Part shown: positions 29,122 to 36,892 of the stretch, one piece after another
How the letters are laid out: each line of letters begins with the position of its first letter
How positions within the stretch are numbered: the first letter of the stretch is position 1
Assembly: GCF_000166055.1 (NCBI RefSeq)
Contig: NC_014664.1
Location: 2,300,001 to 2,364,000, forward strand
Direction of reading: 5' to 3'
DNA length: 64,000 nucleotides
From: Rhodomicrobium vannielii ATCC 17100
GTDB lineage: Bacteria > Pseudomonadota > Alphaproteobacteria > Rhizobiales > Rhodomicrobiaceae
Made by a program: the position numbers and the translations under genes
The notes under the pieces: model-generated
Databases searched by the model: none
The model's input: the letters and a program-made list of their open reading frames with translations, nothing else
What the model was told of the DNA's origin: nothing

Positions 29122-29945
29122 GGCCGCACGCCCGGCGCCGTGATGGGCAGGTTGCGGCTGCGCCAGTTCAAGAAGAGTTCGAGCGCTATGTAATCATCCG
29201 AGCCATCGGGCTGGCCCCTGCCGCGAACCAGAGCGTTGCACATGCGGAACCGCTCATGCAGCGTAATCACCCGCTGCTGGTCGAGCTTGTACGCGGGGTA
29301 GGCGACGGGATGGCCCTGGCTGAGGCTGTCTCCGCCGAACTTCTGGCCGAACCGCTCATGGTGGCACTGCGCGCAGGACAATTGCAAAAGCCCCTGTTTC
29401 GTCTGGTAGAGAGTGCGCCCGCGCTCGAAGAGTTCCGCCGCCGGGCCGGTTTTATCGACCGTTTCCGGGGTTCCGCGCGCGAGCCAACGAAGATAGGCCG
29501 TCATCGCGAGCATGGGCGTGCTGTCTTCCGCCAACACATCCGCGCCCAGATTGCCCTTGCGGCAAAGGTTGATGCGCGAGGTCAGCGTGATCACCTCTTT
29601 CAAACCCGCGACATATTTCGGGTAGGTCGCAGCAGCCTGCCTGACGCCGTTTCTGTTGCCCAAGCCGTGGCAAGAGCGACACGATTTGCCGAGCGTCCCC
29701 TCCGGTGCGGACCACGCCCTTTCACCCGTCTCGACGAGGGCGTAGGCGGGATTGTCGAAGTCGTCCGCCTGCTGCGCGGCGATGGACGGAGGAAGAAACT
29801 CCTCGCCGGGGATGAGATATTTCAGGGGGTTCGACGGGTCTGCGGGCGCGAAGGCACGGCGAGGCTCACCTTCTGCGGTGAAGATTGCAGCGGCAAAAAT
29901 CCCTATTGCGATCTGAAACAGTGCCGCACCGAGATTCCCTCTCAC
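29118..29945 (-). CDS. soxA: Diheme cytochrome c SoxA
   Basis: SoxA with SoxX forms the periplasmic SoxXA cytochrome that couples thiosulfate to the SoxYZ carrier. The 275-residue precursor has a signal peptide ([20 protein letters not shown]) and two heme sites: CRSCH in [12 protein letters not shown] and CAQCH in [19 protein letters not shown] provides the family cysteine, and RMCNALVRG carries the catalytic cysteine that is the persulfide heme ligand. Both hemes are retained, so it is the diheme form. I chose the GTG at 29945, which has GGGAGG seven bases upstream; a TTG at 29960 is weaker. No soxYZ or soxB lies within the window. Confidence 0.93.
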   Translation of the reverse strand: MRGNLGAALFQIAIGIFAAAIFTAEGEPRRAFAPADPSNPLKYLIPGEEFLPPSIAAQQADDFDNPAYALVETGERAWSAPEGTLGKSCRSCHGLGNRNGVRQAAATYPKYVAGLKEVITLTSRINLCRKGNLGADVLAEDSTPMLAMTAYLRWLARGTPETVDKTGPAAELFERGRTLYQTKQGLLQLSCAQCHHERFGQKFGGDSLSQGHPVAYPAYKLDQQRVITLHERFRMCNALVRGRGQPDGSDDYIALELFLNWRSRNLPITAPGVRP

Positions 29946-29984
29946 CGGTACGCCTCCCAATAGCGGGCTTGCCCTCGGCCCGAT

Positions 29985-30485
29985 TTATTTCAACGTCTTC
30001 AGATATGCGATCAAATCCTCGACTTCCGCCGCGTTCAGGATCGACGGCTCGCCCGAGTCCGACTTGTAGTAGGACGGCATGATAGCGTCGGGAAAGTAGA
30101 CCTTCGCATCAACGAGGATCTGACGAAGCTGCCCTTCCGAGTAGCGACCGCCGATTCCGTCGAGCGCGGGGCCGATGCCACCTTGATCCGCGACCGTTGT
30201 AACCGCGCTGATCTTGTGGCAGCTGAGGCAGTCGCCGCGCTGGCGGTCGACCAGCACGTCGCGACCGCGCGTGGCATCGCCCGGCTTTCCGGTAAGCGGC
30301 GACGGCATGCTCTGGAGCGAAAGCGCCAGCCTTCCCGGCCCATCGGGGTTCATGTATTCGAGGAAGTAACCCGCAGTTTTCCGCTTGCATTCGGCTGCCG
30401 ACGCATCCGCTGCGCATGAAAACGAGAAGGCAATCAACGATGCCGCCAACAAAAACAGCGAGGCGCGCCCCTGCATCTTAGCCAT
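29985..30485 (-). CDS. soxX: Monoheme cytochrome c SoxX
   Basis: SoxX is the small subunit of the SoxXA thiosulfate-oxidising cytochrome. The 166-residue precursor has a signal peptide ending near CAADASA, one heme motif (GDCLSCHKIS), the segment GGIGPALDGIGGRYSEGQLR and the axial methionine in AIMPSYY. Two ATGs compete: 30485 has AGGA only one base away, 30476 has it about ten bases away, so the shorter form (MQGRASLFLLA) may be real. It precedes soxA by 24-39 bp, supporting an operon. Confidence 0.92.
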   Translation of the reverse strand: MAKMQGRASLFLLAASLIAFSFSCAADASAAECKRKTAGYFLEYMNPDGPGRLALSLQSMPSPLTGKPGDATRGRDVLVDRQRGDCLSCHKISAVTTVADQGGIGPALDGIGGRYSEGQLRQILVDAKVYFPDAIMPSYYKSDSGEPSILNAAEVEDLIAYLKTLK

Positions 30486-30712
30486 TTCCTGCCCTCAGCT
30501 TGGCCGTTTCCCAACAAAGCGGCTAAATCAGCGAGCGTCGAACAGGATTTATTCCACGCGGAAACGCTGATCTTCTAGTCATATGCATAGCTTGAGGCCG
30601 AAATACGGACATCTTCGCCCGATCCGTAACCACCCCGTAGGCGCGCTACAATATTTAGCTTTGCGGGAGCGTCAACCATATAGTTTGACTCAAATTAAGG
30701 TTGTCCTGCGGC

Positions 30713-31396
30713 TCAGGTGTCGCTGCGCATCACACCGAGCGCTTGCGGGAGTTCCCCTAGCGACGAGATGAGGGCGTCGCCGCCGAGAAGCTCAGGCGCG
30801 GTGCGACTGTATCCGAAGGTTACGACGACGGAGCGGACACCCGCCGCCTTTGCACATTCGACATCGGCCTCGCTATCGCCGACCATCACCGCACAGCATG
30901 CCGAGACGTCGAGCGCGGTGAGCACATCGAGCAGCAGCCCCGGATTGGGCTTTCGCGGCTGTCCTTCGCGCTCGCCAATGACGCAGTTGAAATATTTGGC
31001 GAGGTCGAGCTTCTGGAGAATGGCAAGCGTCGCGGCGTGATGCTTGTTGGTGCAAAGGCCGAGCTTGCGGCCCTCGGCCTTGAGCTGCTCCAGCAACTCG
31101 CGCGCGCCGGGATAAATCTTCGTGTGCGTCGTCAGGTTCTCGCGATAGGCGACGATGAAATCCTGAACCACGGGCATGATGTCGGGGTGCGCCAGACCGC
31201 GCGCGATGAGTGCGCGTTCGACGAGCGTCGGCACGCCACCGCCGACCATCGCCTTGACCTCATCCACGGAGAATGGAGCGAGGCCGCGTTTGCCGGTCGC
31301 GGTGTTGAGCGCATGCGTGATGTCGGGCGCGCTGTCGATCAATGTTCCGTCGAGGTCGAAAACCACCGCACGCGGCCAATTCGGTTCACCCGTCAC
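30713..31396 (-). CDS. gph: Phosphoglycolate phosphatase (HAD family)
   Basis: The enzyme hydrolyses 2-phosphoglycolate, the oxygenase product of Rubisco. The 227-residue HAD protein has motif I VVFDLDGTLIDSAPD (nucleophile Asp), a helical cap, motif II LCTNK, the lysine in RKPNPGLLLDVL and motif IV VMVGDSEADVECAKAAG. The longest frame starts at a TTG (31453) inside the aldolase 3' hairpin; the GTG at 31396 has GAGGAG six bases upstream and starts MTGEPNWPRAVVFDLDG, which fits the family. It follows the aldolase gene and pgk, so a Calvin-cycle salvage role (CbbZ-like) is likely, although the substrate is inferred. Confidence 0.85.
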   Translation of the reverse strand: MTGEPNWPRAVVFDLDGTLIDSAPDITHALNTATGKRGLAPFSVDEVKAMVGGGVPTLVERALIARGLAHPDIMPVVQDFIVAYRENLTTHTKIYPGARELLEQLKAEGRKLGLCTNKHHAATLAILQKLDLAKYFNCVIGEREGQPRKPNPGLLLDVLTALDVSACCAVMVGDSEADVECAKAAGVRSVVVTFGYSRTAPELLGGDALISSLGELPQALGVMRSDT

Positions 31397-31440
31397 GCCT
31401 TGCTCCTCATTTTCGGCCGTTCCCAGCCGTGAAAATATCG

Positions 31441-31464
31441 ATGGCCGGGACAAAGCCCGGCCAT
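31441..31464 (-). terminator. Hairpin between the aldolase gene and gph
   Basis: ATGGCCGGG-N6-CCCGGCCAT is a perfect 9-bp inverted repeat 128 bp beyond the aldolase stop and 45 bp before the gph GTG. On the minus strand it is followed by ATCGATATTTTC, a poor T-tract, so it may attenuate rather than end the transcript or protect the upstream mRNA. Confidence 0.5.
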
Positions 31465-31496
31465 GTTGTCATCTTGTGCGAGACAGCGGCGTGACG

Positions 31497-31594
31497 AAAA
31501 TCAGACTCGGCACGACGCTGTACGTTTCCGTTGTCGATCGGCTTGCCTGCGTCTGATCGGGTCCGATTTAACGCAGGCTGATCCAAGCGGCTTA
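31497..31594. repeat. Dispersed palindromic repeat, copy A
   Basis: This stretch beginning AAAATCAGACTCGGCACGAC aligns over nearly its whole length with 57529-57625 at roughly three-quarters identity. Its core (31546-31577) is a 32-bp imperfect palindrome with CCTGCGT at one end and ACGCAGG at the other, and inner arms ATCGG/CCGAT. It lies immediately after the aldolase stop codon. The form resembles REP-type elements, which often sit in 3' untranslated regions. Confidence 0.65.
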
Positions 31595-32656
31595 GCTGAT
31601 CTTCGGATCGAGGTCGCCCTTGGCGTAGCGCTTGGCCATCTCCGCCGCCGGGACAATCTTGATCTTCGACGCATTGCCGGCCGTGCCGAACTGCTCATAG
31701 CGCGCCTTGCAAAGCTTCTTCTGTTCCTCGATGGCCGGCTTCAGGAACTTGCGCGGGTCGAATTCCTTCGCATTGCTGGCGAGCACCTTACGCACCGCAG
31801 CCGTCACCGCGAGGCGAAGGTCGGTGTCGATGTTCACCTTGCGCACGCCGAAGCGGATGCCGCGCTGGATTTCCTCGACCGGAACGCCGTAGGTCTCGGG
31901 GATCGCGCCGCCGTACTTGTTGATGATCTCAAGCAGCTCTTCCGGCACCGACGACGAGCCATGCATCACGAGATGCGTGTCCGGGATGCGCTTGTGGATC
32001 TTCTCGATGACGTCGATGGCGAGCACTTCGCCCGTGGGCTTCTGCGTGAACTTGTAGGCGCCGTGTGAGGTTCCGATGGCGACGGCGAGCGCGTCCACCT
32101 TCGTCGCGGCGACGAACCGCGCGGCTTCGTCGGGATCGGTGAGAAGCTGCTCGCGCGACAGCACGCCTTCCGCGCCGTGGCCGTCTTCCTTCTCGCCCAT
32201 GCCGGTTTCGAGGCTACCCAGAACGCCGAGTTCGCCTTCGACCGACACGCCGACATAATGCGCCATGCGCGTCACGTCCGAGGTGATGCGGACATTGTAA
32301 TCGTAGTCGGCGGGCGTCGAGCCGTCGGCCTTCAGCGAGCCGTCCATCATCACGCTGTCATAGCCGAGACGGATGGCGCTGGCGCAGGTCTCTTCGTTGT
32401 TGCCGTGGTCCTGATGCATACAGATCGGGATGGTCGGATACTGGACTTCGAGGCCCTCGACGAGCTTGCCGAGCAGAAGGTCGCCCGCGTAGGAGCGCGC
32501 GCCGCGACTCGCCTGGATGATCACGGGGCTGTCGGTTTCCTTCGCCGCTTCGAGGATGGCGATACCCTGCTCCATGTTATTGATGTTGAACGCGGGCACG
32601 CCGTAACCGTGCTCGGCGGCGTGATCCAGAAGTTGCCTTAGCGTGATACGGGCCAT
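31592..32656 (-). CDS. fba: Class II fructose-1,6-bisphosphate aldolase (Calvin-cycle type)
   Basis: The zinc enzyme condenses dihydroxyacetone phosphate with glyceraldehyde-3-phosphate (or erythrose-4-phosphate). The 354-residue protein starts [20 protein letters not shown] and has AFNINNMEQ, the zinc-binding [18 protein letters not shown], the glycine-rich phosphate segment, [20 protein letters not shown] and [14 protein letters not shown]. The length and C-terminus ([17 protein letters not shown]) match the CbbA/Fba subtype found in autotrophic proteobacteria. GGGAGAGG stands before the ATG. The pgk gene lies upstream and gph downstream on the same strand. Confidence 0.95.
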   Translation of the reverse strand: MARITLRQLLDHAAEHGYGVPAFNINNMEQGIAILEAAKETDSPVIIQASRGARSYAGDLLLGKLVEGLEVQYPTIPICMHQDHGNNEETCASAIRLGYDSVMMDGSLKADGSTPADYDYNVRITSDVTRMAHYVGVSVEGELGVLGSLETGMGEKEDGHGAEGVLSREQLLTDPDEAARFVAATKVDALAVAIGTSHGAYKFTQKPTGEVLAIDVIEKIHKRIPDTHLVMHGSSSVPEELLEIINKYGGAIPETYGVPVEEIQRGIRFGVRKVNIDTDLRLAVTAAVRKVLASNAKEFDPRKFLKPAIEEQKKLCKARYEQFGTAGNASKIKIVPAAEMAKRYAKGDLDPKIS

Positions 32657-32794
32657 TCAAGCCTCTCCCTATTGGAACGAAATTTTCGTAAGCAAAGCGG
32701 AGCGCCCCGCATGCGTCTTTAGAACGCAGTGTGACGCTCCGTGTGAAATCATGTCAATGCGCTGCGACCGGGTTTTCACCTGATCGCTGAGCCG

Positions 32795-34003
32795 TTAGCG
32801 GATGAGCGCGGCCACGCCCGGCAGCGTACGCCCTTCGAGCCATTCGAGGAAAGCGCCGCCCGCCGTCGATACATAGGTGAACTTGTCCGTGACGGAAGCC
32901 GCGTTCAGCGCCGCGACCGTATCGCCGCCGCCCGCGATGGTGACGATCTTGCCCGCCTGGGTCAGCGCTGCCGCCTCGCGTGCGAGCGCGAACGTGCCCT
33001 CACCGAAAGGCGGAATTTCAAACGCGCCAACGGGGCCGTTCCAGAGAAGCGTCTTGCAGCCCTCGATAAGCCCCGTGAATTCGGCGACGGAGCGCGGCCC
33101 GATGTCGAGGATCATGGCATCGGCCGGCACTTCGCCCACCGGCACGACTTCGGTTTCCGCATTCGCCTTGAACTCGCGCGCGACGACGGCATCGACCGGC
33201 AGTACGATCTTGCAGCCCGCCGCCTCGGCTTTCGCGCGGATTTCCTTCACGGTGTCGATCGCATTCGGCTCGCAGAGCGATTTACCGACCGCGACGCCGT
33301 CCGCATAAAGGAAGGTGTTGGCCATGCCGCCGCCAATGAACAGGTAGTCCATCTTCTGGGCGAGATTTCCGAGCACGGCAATCTTGGTCGAGACCTTCGA
33401 GCCGCCGACGATGGCGGCAACGGGCCGTTCCGGCTTTTCGAGCGCGACCTTGAACGCGCCGATCTCGGCGAGCAGCGACGGCCCGGCATAGGCCGGCAGC
33501 AGATGAGCGACAGCTTCGGTCGAAGCGTGCGCGCGATGCGACACGGAGAACGCGTCATTCACATAGATGTCGCCAAGCTTTGCGAGTTCGGCGGCGAAGG
33601 CCGGATCGTTCTCTTCTTCCTCTTTATGGAAGCGCACGTTTTCGAGCATTGCGATCTGGCCCGGTTCGAGCGCCTTCACGACCGCTTCAGCGGCAGGTCC
33701 GACGCAATCATCGGCGAAGGCAACGGTCGCGCCGAGCATAGCGGCAAGTTTGTCCGCGACAGGCTTCAACGAATACTTCGCGACCGGCTTGCCATCGGGG
33801 CGGCCGAGATGGGAGAGGATGACGATCTTCGCCCCCCGCGACGCAAGGACGCGGAAGGTCGGCAGGAGCCGTTCGATGCGCGTGGCGTCCGATATCTGCC
33901 CGTCGGCCATGGGAACATTAAGGTCCGTGCGTATGAGGACACGCTTTTCCGCGACGTCGGCGGACGCGATATCCTTCAACGAATCGAAAGCTACTGCTGT
34001 CAT
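32795..34003 (-). CDS. pgk: Phosphoglycerate kinase
   Basis: PGK interconverts 1,3-bisphosphoglycerate + ADP and 3-phosphoglycerate + ATP, in glycolysis and, in reverse, the Calvin cycle. The 402-residue protein has KRVLIRTDLNVPMADG, the substrate-binding ILSHLGRPDGK, FVNDAFSVSHRAHAS-like DIYVNDAFSVSHRAHAS, AIVGGSKVSTKIAVLGNL and the nucleotide motif ATIAGGGDTVAALN-like VTIAGGGDTVAAL. The ATG at 34003 is preceded by GGGGAGAGAA; a longer frame to 34048 lacks support. The 388-bp upstream region contains a palindrome (34091-34108). Confidence 0.97.
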   Translation of the reverse strand: MTAVAFDSLKDIASADVAEKRVLIRTDLNVPMADGQISDATRIERLLPTFRVLASRGAKIVILSHLGRPDGKPVAKYSLKPVADKLAAMLGATVAFADDCVGPAAEAVVKALEPGQIAMLENVRFHKEEEENDPAFAAELAKLGDIYVNDAFSVSHRAHASTEAVAHLLPAYAGPSLLAEIGAFKVALEKPERPVAAIVGGSKVSTKIAVLGNLAQKMDYLFIGGGMANTFLYADGVAVGKSLCEPNAIDTVKEIRAKAEAAGCKIVLPVDAVVAREFKANAETEVVPVGEVPADAMILDIGPRSVAEFTGLIEGCKTLLWNGPVGAFEIPPFGEGTFALAREAAALTQAGKIVTIAGGGDTVAALNAASVTDKFTYVSTAGGAFLEWLEGRTLPGVAALIR

Positions 34004-34391
34004 TTCTCTCCCCTGATGCCTTGTTGCTGACCGGTTTTTTTCCGACAACGGGGCGGGCCCCCTGCCGCTGGACAGGCGCGGCCGAGACTTCCTTAAGTGA
34101 ACTTAAGGGCGCTGCGTTGCGGTTTGTTGACGCTTGCGTGATTACCTGACACTTCTGCGTGCAATAGACAAGTCAGAGATATTTAACGCGCTCTTCACCC
34201 AAGCTGACGGCGCCAGATTGCAATTGTGAAGGCAGAGTCGTATGTCTTACGCTTGTCACATTCGAGCAGGTATTCAGATCGCTTATCGTGCCGCTGCGGG
34301 GCCGCTTAAAGCGCGAACTTGTCCGATGGCACGGGGTTATCCGATTCATTAAACGATCCCGCTTCGCCGGGGGTTTGAGATAGCGCCCTTC
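34004..34391. promoter_or_regulatory. Divergent regulatory region between pgk and a methyltransferase gene
   Basis: This 388-bp gap separates two divergent genes and must hold both promoters. The pgk-proximal part is GC-rich with a run of seven T (34034-34042); the rest (34110-34380) is AT-richer than the surroundings. I see no open reading frame or RNA structure apart from the 18-bp palindrome listed separately. Confidence 0.6.
34091..34108. promoter_or_regulatory. Operator-like palindrome upstream of pgk
   Basis: CCTTAAGTGAACTTAAGG is a perfect 7-bp inverted repeat with a 4-bp spacer, 88 bp before the pgk ATG. The arms contain CTTAAG, itself palindromic. No T-run follows on either strand, so this is likely a protein-binding site of the pgk (or divergent) promoter. 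The binding protein is unknown. Confidence 0.5.
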
Positions 34392-35015
34392 ATGAGTAAG
34401 CTCATAGAATTATCGGATCTTCCGCAGGCGGCCCAAGGGCCCGTCCTTTTCTGGCAGCGCGCGATCGAAAACCCGCTCCAGGTTTGCAGCCTGTTCCCGT
34501 CGAGCCCATTCGTGGGCCGAGCCATGACGGAGGTACTCGGCAAGAGAATCGAGTCTCATGTCATCGAGCTTGGCGCGGGCACGGGCGCGGTTACACGGCA
34601 ATTGATCCGCAACGGCGTCGAGCCTGGCAAGCTTACGCTGGTCGAGATCGACGCGCGCCTCGGTGGCCATCTGCGCCGCCGCTTCCCCGACACTGACGTG
34701 CTGATCGGGTCCGCTGAGGATCTCGCAAAGGTCTGGCAGGAGCGCAATGGCGAAAATGTCGGTGCCATCATATCGACGCTGCCGATGCGGCTCTTCTCGA
34801 AGAAGCTCATCTATCTCGTTATGAAGAACAGCCTTCAGGTGCTGGACGAGGGCGGGATGTTCGTTCAATTCACTTACCGCCAGACGAGCCCAGTGCCGCC
34901 ACGGGTGGTCAACGCGCTTCGGCTCAAGGCGTGGCGCTACACGCGCGTGTGGCTCAACCTTCCGCCCGCCGCGATCTGGGTTTACGAGCGCATGCCGCAA
35001 CCCCGCGAGATCTGA
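34392..35015 (+). CDS. PmtA-like phospholipid N-methyltransferase (SAM-dependent)
   Basis: The 207-residue protein is a class I SAM methyltransferase with motif I HVIELGAGTGAVTRQLI (about 57-73), motif II LTLVEID and a motif IV-like GAIISTLPMRLF. The N-terminal FWQRAIENPLQVCSLFPSSP resembles the rhizobial PmtA signature (a short helix, N-P-x-x-V and a P-S-S segment), so phosphatidylethanolamine methylation to choline lipid is the best guess. A KsgA-like rRNA dimethylase is the main alternative, and is less likely given the motif IV. It has its own upstream region and no operon partner. Confidence 0.6.
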   Translation: MSKLIELSDLPQAAQGPVLFWQRAIENPLQVCSLFPSSPFVGRAMTEVLGKRIESHVIELGAGTGAVTRQLIRNGVEPGKLTLVEIDARLGGHLRRRFPDTDVLIGSAEDLAKVWQERNGENVGAIISTLPMRLFSKKLIYLVMKNSLQVLDEGGMFVQFTYRQTSPVPPRVVNALRLKAWRYTRVWLNLPPAAIWVYERMPQPREI

Positions 35016-35252
35016 CGAGCGGGGGCCGCACTGTACCATTTCCGCCACTGATCGCGGTGACGTTGATGCAAAGCCGCTCCTTCGCTCGCGCGCCATCTCC
35101 TAAGTAACTGATCTGCCGCTGTTTCTGTCGAGCGGTTGACGGCAGGGCCGGCGCCGCGGGCAGCCTCGTGCCAGTTTCATGCAAGCTGAGACAGTTACGG
35201 ATTCCCTGATGGACGAAGCTCCTTGCCGCGCTCGTCCTGAAAAGCGGGGGAA

Positions 35253-36539
35253 ATGATGACAAGCGGCCACCATTTTAAGCTAGGCCTGACGGCGGGCTTC
35301 CTGATTTACGGCATGGCGGGCGGCGGCGCAGCGGAAGCGGCCGATGCTTTCGGCCTGAGGCCGCAATCGACATATTTCCTCGGTGCCTCCAATGCGGGGG
35401 CGGCAGCTGGCGGAGACGTCAGCTCGGTGATCTGGAACTCGGCTGCGACCACGGTTGCGCCCGGCCTGACCTCGTCCTCATCTTATACGGCCATAGCGGT
35501 CTCGCTCGACGAAACGGCCTATGGCGGTGAATTCGTCGAGGCCGGACTGCGAAGGACTACGGATTCGGGGACCACGCGCGCGGCGGCTGCGTCCGTCTAC
35601 ACCTACCAGATCAACGATCAGCTCTACGCCGGGCTTGCGATGTACGCGCCGTTCGGCCTCGTAACGAAGCCCGACAATTATTGGGCCGGCTCTCCCGCCG
35701 CATCGACGCAACGCATCTTCTCGGTCGATGTCAACCCGACGCTTGGCTACAAGATCACGCCCAACCTCTCCATCGGCGTCGGCGTGCAGGCTCTTTATTA
35801 TCAGACGCGCCTGAACTCCGGCGCGTTCGGCCCTCTCACCGGAACTGCGTTTCGTGGCGAAGACTGGGGCGTCGGCGGAACAGCGGGCCTCCTCTGGGAA
35901 GTGGTGCCGGGGACGAGCGTCGGCATCGGCTACCGCTCGGCCGTGAGCCTCGAACTCGACGGGAGCTATCGGGGCCCAGGCGTTTATACGCGCGCGACCC
36001 TCGACCAGACCATGCCGGATCAGGTCACATGGAGCTTGCGGCACGCCGTGCTGCCGGGGTTCACACTTCTCGGCACGGCTCAGTGGGAAAACTGGAGCCG
36101 CATCGATAACCTGGTCGTCACGTCGAACAGCGGCGCGGGAACGGTGATCAACCTGAACCTGCGCGACTCCTGGTATTTCGCCGTCGGCGCGGAGTATCAG
36201 TATAGCCCCGACATCACCATCCGGGCGGGCATCGGTTACGATTCTTCGCCGGTCACGGATTTCAACCGCAACCCGGGACTGCCCGATTCGAACAACGTGC
36301 TTCTCTCGCTCGGCGGCTCCTATAACTGGTCCCAGAGCATCCGGCTTGACGCTGCCTACGCCCACGCATTTTTCGACGACGCCCCGTTCTGCATCGGTTC
36401 CGGCGCAGGAACGTCCCATTGCGTCAGCAGTGCACAAGCGGTCCTGGTGCGAGGCAGTTCGGACAATTCCGCCGACGTGTTCTCGGTCGGTCTCAAATAC
36501 AGCTTGGTACCTGCCGTTGAACTTGAACCCTACAAGTAA
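35253..36539 (+). CDS. FadL/TodX-type outer-membrane protein, copy 1
   Basis: The 428-residue precursor has a signal peptide (LGLTAGFLIYGMAGGGAAEA, cleavage before ADAFGL) and the FadL layout: N-terminal hatch with SNAGAAAGGDVSSVIWNSAA, then a 14-strand barrel with alternating aromatic residues, including YAPFGLVTKPDNYWAGSP, WRSAVSLELDGSY-like YRSAVSLELDGSY and the C-terminal VGLKYSLVPAVELEPYK. In FadL the hatch carries N-P-A; here it is N-S-A. Such barrels take up long-chain fatty acids or aromatic hydrophobics. It is tandem with a paralogue at 36893. GGGGG lies a few bases before the ATG. Confidence 0.88.
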   Translation: MMTSGHHFKLGLTAGFLIYGMAGGGAAEAADAFGLRPQSTYFLGASNAGAAAGGDVSSVIWNSAATTVAPGLTSSSSYTAIAVSLDETAYGGEFVEAGLRRTTDSGTTRAAAASVYTYQINDQLYAGLAMYAPFGLVTKPDNYWAGSPAASTQRIFSVDVNPTLGYKITPNLSIGVGVQALYYQTRLNSGAFGPLTGTAFRGEDWGVGGTAGLLWEVVPGTSVGIGYRSAVSLELDGSYRGPGVYTRATLDQTMPDQVTWSLRHAVLPGFTLLGTAQWENWSRIDNLVVTSNSGAGTVINLNLRDSWYFAVGAEYQYSPDITIRAGIGYDSSPVTDFNRNPGLPDSNNVLLSLGGSYNWSQSIRLDAAYAHAFFDDAPFCIGSGAGTSHCVSSAQAVLVRGSSDNSADVFSVGLKYSLVPAVELEPYK

Positions 36540-36892
36540 CGATTTTGCGATAATGTCGCGCAGACCTGTCGAAAATTGCGTGACAGCCATGCAACAGTGA
36601 GCGGGCAAAACGCTGAACAAGTGCCTCGTCGCGACTGACAAATTCGTCAGTTTCGACGGGGCATCACAATCGCGATCCATCCGTCGCAGGCGCATCAAGA
36701 AATTGTTTTAACTAGATTATTTCCTCCGCGCTCGCTCACATCGAAGGGCTTTTCCGGCTTGCGCCCACGCCCGATTCGGCTCCCGCTGCCGCCCTTTCGG
36801 CCCATTGCCAGCCCCCGGAATTTGGTGATTAAGTTTCCCTACGAGGAAGAAAAGGCGCTGGGCATGGCGCCAGGCTCGCTTGGGAGGGGACT
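36540..36892. other. Gap between the two FadL-like genes
   Basis: This 353-bp non-coding stretch includes CTGACAAATTCGTCAG (36635-36650), a 16-bp palindrome with a single mismatched pair, and an AT-rich patch near 36700-36720 that could be the promoter of the second FadL gene. I see no terminator with a T-run after the first gene. Confidence 0.5.

Noticed and set aside
34034-34042. T7 run in the pgk leader considered as a terminator
   Set aside because: No stem precedes it on the plus strand and the gene it would terminate is absent; it lies upstream of pgk on the minus strand.
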